Below are positions 34,716 to 46,897 of a stretch of DNA of 64,000 nt, piece by piece. Position numbers and translations under genes: made by a program. Source of the stretch: Prunus persica (lineage: Eukaryota; Streptophyta; Magnoliopsida; Rosales; Rosaceae); contig NC_034012.1 of assembly GCF_000346465.2 (NCBI RefSeq), forward strand, positions 15,409,492 through 15,473,491. The letters run 5' to 3'. The first letter of the stretch is position 1; every line of letters starts with the position of its first letter. A model generated the notes under the pieces. The model did not search any database. It was not told where the DNA came from and was given only the letters and a program-made list of their open reading frames with translations.

Positions 34716-34822
34716 TTCAGGGATTAAATACCCTTGGGAACTGTGGTATAGTATTACCACAAAGTAAATTTGAATTGGTGAAGTAAGTTAGTGACCTAAC
34801 TTTTCAGGAGCATGTTTCTTTT

Positions 34823-35932
34823 ATGATTAAGTGTAGTTTACGTAATAATTGTTTAGTATTGTTTTATATATGTTGGTTTAATTTGGTAGAAATATTTGGT
34901 AAAGGTTCAATTGTTAAGATAGCTAGAGTAGATGGGCAACGTGACAATGATAAGAATGGTAGCATGAGGGTAATACTAACCATTCAGGATATGGCCTTTG
35001 CAATACGTGAAACGAATCAACAAAACCAAGAACCCCATCAAGAAATTCAAGGTGGTCAAACAATGAGTGTTAAAGGAGAAAGATGAATGAACAAAGAGTT
35101 CTAGGAAATCTGAAAGTGGCTATTGCTTCTACCTATTTGGGAGGAGCAAGGAGACCAGAATAACTCACTCAAGGATATGTGTATTCTATTGGACAAGTGA
35201 CAAAGCAAAATGAACCTACTATGGTAGAAGGTACATTTCTAGTTTACAACTCATAGGCTAAGATATTGTTTGACCCCGGTGCTACAAATTCATTCATCTC
35301 TATTTCGTTTGCGTTTATTCTTGGATTAGAATATGAATTTATGAAATCTTCATTAATGGTTGGTTCTCCATTGGGTAAATGTGTCGAAGTTAATAAGGTG
35401 TGTAGATCTTGCATAATAGAGATATCATATCATAAACTTGTTGTTGACCTAATGATATTGGAATTAATGGAGTATGATGTAATATAAGGGATGGACTTGA
35501 CCCAATTTAAAGCTATTTTTGATTGTGGTAGAAAGATGGTGACTATGACTCTTAGCGAGGGAAAACATGTAGTTTCTATGGAAGTAGGAATACTCACATC
35601 AATCTTGGATAATGGAAATTGTAATTATTTGAGATTGATTGCTCACATGGTCACTGAGGATCTAAGTAATACCAAGCTTGAGCTTATCCCAATAGTGAAA
35701 GATTTCGGTGATGTTTTCCCAGAAGAATTATATGGAATCCCCCTAGAAATGGAGTTTTTCTATAGATATTTATCCTGGTATGTCGCCTATATCTATACCT
35801 CCACATTGAATGGCACCAGCAGAGTTGAAGGAACTCAAAACACAACTTCAAGAACTTGAAAGTAAAGGTTTTATTCGTCCTAGTACCTTACCATGGGGGT
35901 TTTTTCTCCATTCTTTGCGAAGAAAAGTGATG
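34823..35932 (+). pseudogene. B2 gag remnant, protease and start of reverse transcriptase
   Basis: Same layout as 17080-18189 in B1: a short gag remnant (34823-35086), the protease box LFDPGATNSFIS (about 35266-35310), the linker DVFPEELYGIP and the [19 protein letters not shown] motif in a shifted frame (35810 on). Two nonsense codons are present here but not in B1: TAG at about 35255 just before the protease box and TAA at 35485-35487. The RT catalytic core is missing, joined directly to the RNase H at 35933. Confidence 0.85.
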
Positions 35933-35937
35933 GAAGT

Positions 35938-37800
35938 CTTAGGATGTGTTTTGTTGCAAGCTAACAAAGTAGTTGCATACGACTTTTGTCAATTGAAATG
36001 ACATGAAAAGAATTATCTAACACATGATCTAGAATTGGCAACCATTGTTCACACACTGAAGATATGGAGATATTATTTGTATGGGGAACGTTTTGAACTC
36101 TTTTTAGATCATAAGAGTTTGAAGTATTTATTGACTTAGAAGGAGTTGAATTTAAGACAAAAGCAATGGATGGAATACCTAGAAGATTATGATTTTGACT
36201 TACATTATCATCCAGGAAAGGCTAATGTGGTAACAAATGCTTAAGTCAAAATCCTCAAGGAATTGTAGCAAGTTTGTATGATCAAAGGTGGAAGATGGTG
36301 GAGTCTCTTTACGATTTTGACCTATATATAGGTGCGCATGAGGATTGTGCATATCTATGTAATTTGGTAACTCACCCCACTTTGATTGAAAGAATAATTG
36401 AGGCACAGGATTTGGATTCTATGTCTGAAGACATTCGAACTAAGATTACAACTAGAAAGACACAGGAAGGATGGAGTATCCTCACAAGCAGTGGATTAAG
36501 ATATTTGAATAAGTTATATGTACCAAATATTTCTGATATAAGAAATGAAGTTCTCAGAGAAAGTCATCATTCACCTATACAATTCATCCTAGAGGGACAA
36601 AGATGTATCGTGATTTTAGACGTAATTTTTGGTGGAGTAATATGAAGGGAGGTGTGGAAATATTTGTAGCAAAATGTCTAACATGTTAGCTGGTGAAAAC
36701 TGAATATCAGAAATCGTCAAGTCCATTACAGCCATTACCAGTAGTAGAATGGAAATGAGATCATATAACAATGAATTTTGTTACAGGTTTACCTAAATAT
36801 CCAAAAGGACGTGATGCAATATGGATTATGGTGGATCGTTTGACCAAATTTGCACATTTCATACCAGTCAAATCAATGGATTCCACTAAAAATCTTGGAA
36901 AGCTTTACGTTAGAGATATAGTAAGATTACATGGAATTCCTATTTTGATTGTATCGGATAGAGATTCCAAGTTTACTTCTAAAATTTGGGGAAGCTTACA
37001 GAAAGTGTTAGGTACGCAACTAAATTTGGCACTGCCTTTTATCCCCAAACTTATGGACAATTGGAGAGAACTATTCAAATTTTAGAGGACTTGTTGAGAG
37101 CATGTATTCTAGATTTGGAGGGAAGTTGGGAAGATCATTTAGTGGTAGTAGAGTTTGCCTACAACAACTATCAGTCTAGCATTCAGATACCACCTTATGA
37201 AGCTCTATATTGAAGACCTTGTCAATCACCTGTGTGTTGGACTGAAGTAGGAGAAACTGTATTGCTAGGACCTGATTTGGTACAAGAGACAACTGAAGGC
37301 ATTAAAGTTATCAAGCAACGTCTTTTAACTGCTCAAAGTTGACAAAAGAACTATGTAGACCGAAGAAGGAAAACATTAAGTATTGACGTGGGTGATAATG
37401 TATTTCTTAAACTCTCACTACTAAGTGGAGTAAAAAAAGGTTTGGGAAGACTGGAAAATTATCACCAAAGTTTGTTGGACCATTTGAAATCTTAGAAAGG
37501 ATGGGTGAAGTAGCTTATAAGTCAGCATTACCACCTCAATTGTCGAATGTACATGATGTTTTCCTTGTTTCTATGCTTCGAAAGTATGAGCCTGATTCAA
37601 CCCATTTTCTAGATTGAGGAGAGCTCAATTTAGATGAGGAACTGTCATTTGAAGAAAGACCAACTCAGATTTTGGATTCTAAGGAACAAGTGTGACGTAC
37701 GAAAATAATACCATTGGTCAAAATTCTTTGGGTACATGGGAATACATTGGAAGTTACATGGGAATTAGAAACTGAAATGTATAAGAAGTACCCATAAATT
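35938..37800 (+). pseudogene. B2 RNase H, integrase and chromodomain-like tail (broken)
   Basis: Uninterrupted version of the B1 segment 21080-22940. RNase H ([38 protein letters not shown]), a frameshift near 36240, a damaged zinc finger near 36560-36700, an integrase core (36771-37213; MNFVTGLPKYPKGRD, VDRLTKFAHFIPVKS, SDRDSKFTS) and the FLVSMLRKYEPD tail. Stops and shifts shared with B1 show both come from one defective ancestor. Confidence 0.87.
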
Positions 37801-37867
37801 TTTCCCTTATTCCAGTAAGTTTTTCTTTTTAAATTTTGAGGACAAAATTTCTTTAAGGAGAGTAGAT

Positions 37868-39476
37868 TGTGAGAGTCTGTTTCTTAAATGTTCATTAAAG
37901 AAAAATAAATGTTATTATATATTCTTAAGTAATTATCCTGCTAAGAAGGAAATGTATATTTATAATTGTTTTACGTTTATAATACCATTTCAATAGTTAT
38001 GTGTATATTATTTCATTAAATATTTATATATACATATGTTCTTTTGAATAAAAAGGGTTAAATTATATATTTGTTCATTATTTCTTGGGATGCCATTAGA
38101 TGGTTATTGGGTGCTTTATATACATATATATATTAATAACATGGATTAACAGTTTAGACCTGGCATCCTTACATTGTTTTCTTGGAGAGAAAGACTGTTT
38201 CTCTCTTATCTTAATTTGGATGCTGGATGTGGTTTTTTCCATTAAATTAGTTGATGCATTACCATGCATTTGGACAGCTCATGCTTACAATTTGGTGAAT
38301 AAGTCTATCTTAGCTTGAGGTGGAGTTTATAATTTCAATAGGTGTCACAGCCTTTGGAAATAAATCTCCTGGCGTTGACACATACATAGCAACTTATAAA
38401 AAAGAGTGGCGACCAAGTTATCTTTTTGTATAGATAAGATAATGGGCTTTGTTATTATCCTCTCCACTGTTACCGCCATCTCACCACCTATAAATAGGAG
38501 TGTTAATGAAAGGAACATATATCATGCAACATGAGAGAGAGAGATATGATGATGATGATGAAATTCTTCGAAGAGATTTAGACTTAACTTGTATTTTCTT
38601 AACTTGGAGATATGCTTTGGAATCGAGGTAGGAGTTTTTTGGTGACCTTTTACAAAGATTGATCTAATTAAATTTTGTGAGCACTATATTATGCATGATA
38701 TTATTATTTGATTATTATTGATATTGAGTGTTTAAGTGTTATTAATTATCATCATATTATTTTATTCATATTGACATGATCATATGTTATCGGTGATGGC
38801 TGGAATTCTTGGGTTGATAAAGAAAGTAAGAAAAAGGGGGTAATGGGAAGGATCTTTTGTGTAGTTGAGTCTAACTCTTGGCAGGTACCAGGTCTCAAGG
38901 ATCCCGCAGTGCACATGGTTTTCATTGGGTGATTCGGGACTAGTGACAGGGAGTTAGACAAGATGACTAACGAAAGGGGAATTATGAGAAGATTGAAATG
39001 GGTGTTAGTTCATATAAATGGGCATTTGGGGCCAAGTGGTATAAGCATGGTATGGGACGTGCAGGTCTGCTTGTGCAGTTATATGAATTAACAGGAGTAG
39101 ATGAAGAGTATTCATTCATGCATTATTATTAATAATGTGATATTTAGCTGTATGATTACATGTCACTTAATTTAGTTATATCAATCTACTGTGGTGAGGT
39201 CTCATGTCCCTACTGAGTGGTGGTTTCTCATCCCTCACCCTGTTTAATTTTTCAGATGAATTAGTGGGCATGACAAGGACTAAACCAGTTGAGGCTGAAC
39301 TAGATGAGAGTGATAGAGCTTTATTTTTTTTAATTCTAAAGTTTTAAGATTTTGGGAGCTATTTTTATAAGAAAAGTTTATTTTATGTTTCGGCTTCTTT
39401 TTATTCTATTTTACCTTTTATTTTCTCATGCACTGGGCACGGGGTTTCCACTAAGCCCCGGGTCTGGGGCGTGACA
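37868..39476 (+). repeat. 3' LTR of B2 (1609 bp)
   Basis: Starts TGTGAGAGTCTG after AAGGAGAGTAGAT and ends GGCGTGACA. More different from the LTR halves before copies 1 and 2 than those two are from each other. Confidence 0.9.
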
Positions 39477-39920
39477 AGGGTTAATCGTTTTATTCGTACT
39501 TGAACTTAGACCCGGTTTGCATTTGAGTACCTCAATTTCCAAAATCGTTATCATATTCCTTTAACTTCACTTTTGTTAGGACAAATGGTCCTGCCATTAA
39601 TTTTGTTAACTTTTTCTGTTAAATGCAGGGGCAAAATGGTATTTTTATATTAAAACCAAAAGAATAAATAAATAATCACATCTTTAAAATAACAATAAAA
39701 TCAAATCAAATAAAAAACCAACCAAAAAAAAATCGAGTTTGGGAAGAGTAGAAATCGGGATAGAGGGGGAGAGAGAGAGTTTAATTTTAATTTTTTATTC
39801 ATATTTTAATCAATTTAATACAAAATGAGGAGAACTACCCCCCCTCTTCTTCTCTTTTTATTCACTACATGCCATGTAAAGAGAAGAACTAAATGAGGTT
39901 AGGTTATTAAAATTGGGTGA

Positions 39921-40138
39921 GCTAGGATTCTATTTTTTTTGGCTGGAAAAAAGAAGCCACCTGGGTTGCCAAACTAAAGGTACATCCGTGGGTAAGCTAG
40001 GATTTTATTTTTTTTTGGCTTGAAAAAAGAAGCCACCTGGGCTATAGCCCAGGTTTGCCAAACTAAAGGAAGGTCTGTGGGTGGGCTAGGATTTTATTTT
40101 TTTGGCTGGAAAAAAGAAGTAGGTTTGCCAAACTAAAG
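39921..40138 (+). repeat. Three imperfect direct repeats upstream of UGT85A copy 3
   Basis: Same block as at 10444-10661, offset 29,477 bases. Confidence 0.7.
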
Positions 40139-40422
40139 ATCCGTCTCTGTTTCCACTTCAACCCATTTACAATCAAACTATTTTATGACTAAAACACTTC
40201 ACATTAATGATAATTTTATTAAACTAAAACACAGTTTTATGAGTCTACTTATGGAGAAAAACTTAGTTGCAATGAGATAACACTATTTTGCTATCCTTAT
40301 TTCATAAAAGTCTTTCTCCTACTTATGACTATGGTTGCAGCCTGCAATATTCTTAAAATAATAAAAAAATAAAAAAAATAAAAAAAGTAGCTATTCTGAA
40401 GGACATTACCTCACTTTTGCTG

Positions 40423-40429
40423 TATAAAT
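40423..40429 (+). promoter_or_regulatory. TATA box of UGT85A copy 3
   Basis: TATAAAT 44 bases before the ATG, same context as copies 1 and 2. Confidence 0.6.
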
Positions 40430-40472
40430 ACTCTGCATTTGCAAGCACTGCAATGCACACACAAAAGCTAAG

Positions 40473-42017
40473 ATGGATTCCAGAGAAGTAGCAACTAAGC
40501 CACACGCTGTTTGCATTCCATTCCCTTATCAAAGCCATATAAAGGCAATGCTTAAATTTGCAAAGCTCCTCCACCACAGAGGTTTTCATATAACCTTTGT
40601 TAACACAGAGTTCAATCACAAGCGCTTTCTTAAATCTCAAGGACCCAATTCCCTTGTTGGCTTGCCTGATTTTCAATTCGATGCCTTCCCGGATAGCCTT
40701 CCGGATTCAGATGAAGATGCCACACCAGATGCCACCTTGCTTTGTGAATCCATCAGAAAAAAAAAATTCTTGGCTCCCTTTCATGCCCTCCTTGCAAAAC
40801 TCAACAATGATGCCATATCAACATCCCACAATCCTCCTGTGACTTGCATAGTTTCAGATGGTTTCATGTCCGCGTTCACAATCACAGCTGCTGAAGAAAT
40901 CGGAGTCCCTATAGCGTTGTTCTACACTATAGCTGCCTGCAGCTTCATGGGATTTAAACAACTTCGCGCTGTGGTCGAAAAAGGACTTTTTCCACTCAAA
41001 GGTGAATAACTACGAATTAAAAGCAATTGTTGTTTCTAAACATGCAAATGAAATGTTTCTTCAATTGAATTTCATTTGTCTATTGCAGATGAGAGCTGTT
41101 TCAAAAATGGCTATCTGGACACCGTAATAGATTGGATCCCAGGAATGAGAGATATCCGTTTAAGGGATCTCCCGACCTTCGCGCGAAACACAAATCTGGA
41201 TGACACCGGATTTAACTTCATCATGGAAGAAACCGAAAGAGCTCATGAAGCTTCAGCAGTTGTTCTTCATACTTTTCATGCCTTGGAGACAGATGTTTTG
41301 GAAGCTCTCTCATCTATGCTTCCCCATGTGTACACCGTTGGCCCTCTTCAATTGCATCTCAATCAGATACCAGAGCACCCTTTGAAAATGGGATACAGTC
41401 CATGGAAAGAAGAAACTGAATGCCTCGAGTGGCTAAACACCAAGGCACCAAACTCAGTTGTCTATGTGAATTTCGGCAGTGTAGCAGTCGTGACACCAGA
41501 ACAGCTTGTGGAGTTTGGGTGGGGACTTGCAAATAGCAAGCTTCCATTCTTTTGGGTAATTAGACCTGATCTAGTTGTTGGAGAATCAGCTATTTTGCCG
41601 CCTGAGTTTGTGGCTGAAACTAAGGAAAGAAGTCTAATAGCTGGGTGGTGCCCACAAGAGCAAGTCCTCAACCACCCCTCAGTTGGAGGATTTTTAATGC
41701 ACAGCGGTTGGAATTCAACAGTTGAGAGCCTTACTGCAGGAGTTCCTATGCTCTGTTGGCCATTCTTCGGGGACCAGCAAATGGACTGTCGCTATACTTG
41801 CAATGAATGGGGAATTGGCATGGAGATTAGTGATGATGCGAAGAGGGAAGAGGTAGAGAAGCTTATCAAAGAGTTAATGGAGGGAGAGAAGGGTAAGAAG
41901 ATGAAAAATAAGGTCATGGAGTGGAAGAAACTTGCAGAAGAAGCTACTGGTCCACATGGTTCTTCATCCACAAACTTAGACAATTTAGTGAATCAAGTGC
42001 TATTGAGAAAAAGTTAA
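40473..42017 (+). CDS. UGT85A: UGT85A-type UDP-glucosyltransferase, copy 3 (2 exons)
   Basis: Exons 40473-41001 and 41089-42017 with the 87-bp phase-1 intron encode a 485-residue protein identical to copies 1 and 2. The only coding difference I found is a silent CTG/TTG leucine change near 40917. His22, Asp129 and the complete PSPG box predict an active UDP-glucose-dependent enzyme. Its 3' flank follows copy 2 (CTAATTAAGGTTTTACTACG), unlike copy 1, and is followed by the truncated psi3. The upstream LTR has diverged more from copies 1 and 2 than the coding region has, which suggests recent gene conversion or selection on the gene. The substrate is not deducible. Confidence 0.92.
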
Positions 42018-42697
42018 GATGTTTCCATAAGAATATTGATGTTATTAATTATCATTTCCATTGCCATTGTCTCAAATAATCAACTATCTGGCAATATATA
42101 TGTACTACTGGTCTGTAACCATGATGCGTACTATATCTAGAATTTTATTCTAATTAAGGTTTTACTACGCTTCAGGCCTTCAACTCTAAAGTCTTTATCA
42201 TTTTTCAGGCAATTGTGCACTAACCATGATGCATTATATTAATAATATTTTAAATCAATAGATTAAAAATATAAAGCTATACCTTTTTCCACAAATACCC
42301 CCGAGCTTAACGGGTTAACGGGTATTCGTGAATTGACACGACACGACACGATAGCTTAACGGGTGACTAACGGATCAATACGATATCAACATGACACCAT
42401 AACTCATGCCTGAATACTGAATTTTTCGTGCGAATTCATGTCGTATTAATGGATCGTGCACAATATTGTCTCCTCTAAACTTAGATACTTTAGTCGATTT
42501 AAGAAAAAACTAGATGTTATCCATAACCATATCTCTATTATCACTGTTGATATCTCTATTATTACTCTATATAGCGCCCTTATTCATATATGATGTCATA
42601 CGGAGCCTAATAACATGTTTTCTTATTTTGTTCTAAAAAAGTTTTTTGAAAGAAGTAGAGACCAGTAAATGAAATTAAAAAAAATTAAACCTCCAAA
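42018..42697 (+). other. Spacer after UGT85A copy 3
   Basis: No gene. Matches 27161-27836 after copy 2 with few changes, including the GACACGACACGACACGA run. It stops where psi3 begins; about 230 bases including the psi promoter and first codons are missing compared with copy 2. Confidence 0.65.
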
Positions 42698-42956
42698 GCC
42701 ATATAAAGGCAATGCTTAAATTTGCTGTTTGCATTCCATTCCCTGCTCAAAGCCATATAAAGGCAATGCTTAAATTTGCAAAGCTCCTCCACCATAGAGG
42801 TTTTCATATAACCTTTGTTAACACACAGTTCAATCACAAGCGCTTTCTTAAAACTCTAGGATCCAATTCCCTCGATGGCTTGCCTGATTTTCAATTTGAA
42901 GCCATCCCGGATAGCCTTCCAGATTCAAATGAAGACACCACACAAGATGTCATTAA
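42698..42956 (+). pseudogene. UGT85A-like pseudogene psi3, N-terminal fragment with internal duplication
   Basis: It matches psi2 but lacks the promoter and the first ten or so codons. Instead, AAGCCATATAAAGGCAATGC (and the ten bases after it) occurs first at 42698 and again near 42750, so a short segment was copied upstream during the deletion. The frame then follows psi2 ([29 protein letters not shown]) and ends at the same insertion point (about 42950). Confidence 0.85.
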
Positions 42957-43860
42957 AAAAATAAAGTTAGACCATTTTCAACAAAGAAATTATGTGGAAG
43001 TTTCTTTAAAACCTTGTATAATTATGTTGGAGATATTGACCTGATGATAAAGCATAATCTCTCATTAATACTTGAATGCTTAATGTGAAAGAAAGAAACG
43101 AAAAGAAACAAGAAAACACAGACAAGGTTAAAGAAAAGACAAAATCCAAAAGCTTACTTTGTTTCCTCGTCTTTCCAAATCCAAATCCAAATCCAAACGC
43201 CACTCAAATCAGTTAGGAAGTTTCTGATTGTTTATTTCATTTCATACTACATACAAAGATAACAACAGCTTGAGTAAAAAAGAACAAAATTGATACTTTA
43301 AATTAGATGCTTCATTTCAAACCATAGACACTCCTCTAACGTGAGCTTGATTAGGGACAAAACCATTTGAATTAAAGAGTTATTTCACTATAATGTTATT
43401 TTTAGTCATTGTACACAACTCACAACACTTTCACACAAAAATTTACCAAACACTCAAAAACTTATTAGTGTACCAACATCACTTTTGATAAAAAGTTGTC
43501 AAAAGCCAAACTGCTTTCTTTCACAACTGATTTCTCTCACAGCAAATCTGACTATAATTATTTTTACATCACAACAATGCCAAACTAGCTTTGTTTTAGA
43601 TCCTTATTTCAATTCCTACTTGGTTTAGGATTCCAATTTTAATCTTATTTCCTACCCACTATAAATAAGGCTTTTAGGAAGTGATATTATTATTTGTGGC
43701 TAGAGAGTGTCTATGAGTGTGGCTCCGAACCAAATTACAAGTGAGTGTGAGGAATTGCTAACAATTCACTATAGAAGTACAAGAGAAAAAATAATTTCAA
43801 GCACTCCGAAGTTTTCTTTCTACTAACTAGCCAGGTGATGTTGAGGAATTAAGCCCTCTT
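42957..43860 (+). other. Insertion within psi3 (same as in psi2)
   Basis: Corresponds to 28327-29225, with small indels. No gene recognised; contains the promoter-like CTATAAATAAGG near 43660. Confidence 0.4.
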
Positions 43861-44230
43861 CAATTATACACCAAGCAAAGAAAAACCATTGTTAAATGAA
43901 GCAAGGAAATTACATAATATTACAAATGAAACTAAGCTCTAGTGATCTCCATGTGCTCAAAAATCAAACCCGATTGAATGCATCTTCGTGGTTCAATGAA
44001 TATGGCGCTTTGCATTTCAGATATATTTTATATGCAGAGAGCTTCCATTGAAGGATTCCTCAAATAAGTTATTTGAGGAACACCCTTGTAGGGTCCACCA
44101 TTGTATTTCACTAATGAAGAATAAGGCCATGGAGTGGAAAACACAGGCAGAGGAAGCGACCAATCCACACGATTCTTCGTCCACAAACTTAGACAATTTA
44201 GCTAATCAAATGCAATCAAGAAAAATCTAG
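43861..44230 (+). pseudogene. UGT85A-like pseudogene psi3, C-terminal fragment
   Basis: It matches psi2 up to about 44050, then contains GATTCCTCAAATAAGTTATTTGAGGAA, a partly palindromic stretch, and a C-terminal UGT piece (44118-44230: KAMEWKTQAEEATNP, SSSTNLDNLANQMQS, stop). This tail is a different paralogue from the tail in psi2 (29655-29739), which resembles the intact genes more. The PSPG box is absent. Confidence 0.75.
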
Positions 44231-45104
44231 ATGTTCTCTGCATCCACAAACTTAACAAGATCATGCGCTGCAAACCTAGAAGTTATTGGTTCAATGAACT
44301 CGCAACATCGCCAAGAAACGAAAGTCCAAGTCTAAAGTCTTTTTGTCTCGATTGATCAAGTAGTTTCCCTGTTGTCTTGATCAACTGATTTTTCTTTGCA
44401 CAGATATTTGTGGGCGGGTAAGGGTCCAAAAATCTGTGCAGAACTTTAACATTCCTCTATACTAGTCGAAAATTTTACTATCTATCAACCAATTGCAATG
44501 ACTAACTTCTAGATTTTATTATTACAAAAATTTAATCATAATTTGTAGACTATTAGTTATTTATATTATTATAAGTAACAATTTCTACCACAATTTTTAC
44601 CATTATTTATATAATCATAAGTTGACTATCTATCAATCAATGACGAACTTTTCGAAATACTTGACCAACATGAGTGTATAAATTCAAAAAGATTTAAAAC
44701 ATGTAATCATATTTTGTTGACTATTAGTGATGTAACAATTTCGACCATATATATAGTCCCCTTCTGTTAAGAGATTCCTCAAATAATTTTATTTGAAGGA
44801 CACCCTTTCGAGTACCTTACGATTTTTTTTTCAACGATCCAAACCGTCTAATTTTCAAGTCTTTACTCATAGATCATCCTTGTAAGAAAATCATACAAAT
44901 TGAAAATCATTATGACATCTAATAGAGATCAACAAAATCAATAAACACGATGCTTCGAGGGAGTGCTTAAATTTCAATAATTTTATTGAATGGTCAAATG
45001 ATATTGGATTCAAGTGATTTTTTTTGTAGAGATGATCTTTGAATGAATATCTACAAAAATAGACAGTTTGGATTAGTGAAATAAAATAATCTGCATTTGC
45101 AAGT
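44231..45104 (+). other. AT-rich spacer, possible MITE remnant, UGT-promoter scrap
   Basis: No gene. At about 44766 AGATTCCTCAAATAATTTTA and a following GGACACCC repeat the motif seen at 44054-44086, which suggests a small transposon family, but its ends are not defined. The last 22 bases before D2 (ATAATCTGCATTTGCAAG) match the UGT promoter next to the TATA box, so another UGT copy was probably destroyed here. Confidence 0.4.
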
Positions 45105-45415
45105 TGTAACACCCCGACTCCAAATTAAATCCTTTATTTAAGTTATTTAAATTATTTAAGGGAAATTACAAATTTACCCTTGAGATAAGGGAATTTTTGT
45201 CATTTTCTTAACCGGAGAGAGTTTGGGACAGTGACTAGTAATTTTGGACAGGTCGTACTGAGACGAGTTCATAGACACGTAGTGGGATGGAATCGGAGTT
45301 GTAACGAGAGAGATATGGTCAAAAGAAACCCAGTGGCATAATCGTAATTATTTTGAAATTAGATTTTTATAAAAATTAGATTTCTCTCTCTCTCTCTCTC
45401 TCTCTCCCTCCCGCG

Positions 45416-45456
<41 letters not shown>

Positions 45457-46897
45457 CGTCGGTCTCTCTCTCTCCTCGAAACTCCGGCCACCGACCACGG
45501 CTTAGACGGGGCCGATACCAAAATGACCGGGGCTTCGTCCTCTTCTAGCCCCAGCCGACTCCCGCCTCCAGCCGTCGTAGTTTCGCCGGAAAATGGAGAA
45601 GAAGCGGCTGGTGTCGTCCGAACTTTATCGCCATCGATCTCCCTCCTCCGGCCACCGATTCCGACGAGCAAGGTGTGGTTTCTCACCTACTTTTCATGCT
45701 CTAGCTGCCTGTTGGGTAGGATTCGATCGATTCTTAGCGTAGGCAATTCGATTTTCGAATTGAAATTCGGTCAGTTTTGGGATCGCGATTCCGGCCACCT
45801 CCGGTCAGTTTTTGGGGTAGGTCCAAGAACAAAAGTGGCTCCAAATAGGGTGTTATACCTAGGGTAGGAGTTTGGAGCCGTGGTTTTGAGATTTTCCGGC
45901 GACGCGTTATCGCTTTGGGCACCCAGCGCTGCCGGCGTGTGTGACGGCGCGTGGGCGAGGGTAGTGGAGTTCTACTGTGTCTCGATGAGATCCTTAGGTT
46001 GTCATGAGTGCGTAGGATTTCACGGATCTCAATTCGGACGTCGTTTGACTATCTAACAGACGATCGCATATTGCGCGTTATCCGAGTTCGATAGGTTGGG
46101 ACTTTTGGGTGGTCCCAAATTTAATATATGTTAATCTAGGTATTTCTAGGATAGCGTAGAAATTCACGGATCGTGAATCGGAGCCCCGGATGTTTCGATT
46201 TAATAATTTAAAGTTTATGTTTTATATTAACCGTCAGATCGTGCGATTGTGAGCGATCCGACCGTCCGATCTGAACCAAACTTGCAGGACGAGTGTCCTA
46301 TACCTTATAGAACCCATAGGAACTTTCGGATCGGAATTTGGAGGTCATGGGCCCCGTAGGCCCGTTTGACCAGGGTTATGATAGTTTGACCCTTGGTTGA
46401 CCGTGAGTCTTCTGGAGTAGTCTCACCTTTTCACGGGGATTATCGGGTGCTAGACTGTTGTTGAGATTTACACAATATTAGAATTAAATTATATATTTAT
46501 ATATGTTTGTAAAGGTATAAAAAGAGTCTAGAATGTCAGTTTGAAGTGCTATACGCACTACCTTATGCACATCCCCGGATTTTGGTTACACTACACGTAC
46601 CACCCTGTGAAAGTTAGGTCCCACGTGGCGTAGGTTATCCGGCGTGCGGACAGACCTCATACATGGCATTGGTAGTATCGGCGTATGGGGAGATTACGTG
46701 ATAATATGTTGAGGTAGCACGTGGCGTAGGTTATCCGGCGTATCGACAGACCTCATATGTGGCGTTGGTTGTACCGGCGTATGGGGAGATTTGTGATATG
46801 ATGTGCAGGTCTCGCATGGCGTAGGTTATCCAGCGTTGAGACAGACCCCCTACGTGGCGTTGGTTGTACCGGCGTATGGGGAGATATTATGATATTA
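45105..46897 (+). repeat. Family-D LTR D2, right end deleted
   Basis: It starts TGTAACACCCCGACTCC and matches D1 without the Cassandra insert (empty site 45231-45240). It stops after the third 95-bp unit (units at 46616, 46712, 46807), about 400-500 bases short of the LTR end seen in D1. A TC run lies at 45382-45455. It was inserted in a UGT-promoter-like sequence. Confidence 0.85.

Larger units (their letters stand above)
33049..39476 (+). mobile_element. Defective family-B Ty3 element B2, complete ends
   Basis: LTRs at 33049-34700 and 37868-39476, both TGTGAGAGTC to GCGTGACA, are flanked by AGGGT (33044-33048 and 39477-39481). The interior has a PBS, a gag remnant, protease, an RT deletion, RNase H, integrase and a chromodomain-like tail. 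B2 lacks the D1 solo LTR present in B1 and so shows its empty site (35933-35937). The two LTRs differ at many positions, so the insertion is not recent. B2 carries extra nonsense codons relative to B1. Confidence 0.92.

Noticed and set aside
9206..42170. The triple array as a pure assembly duplication
   Set aside because: The blocks differ in nested insertions, deletions and flanks with proper target duplications, which an assembler would not create. Local false duplication of the gene itself still needs read support.
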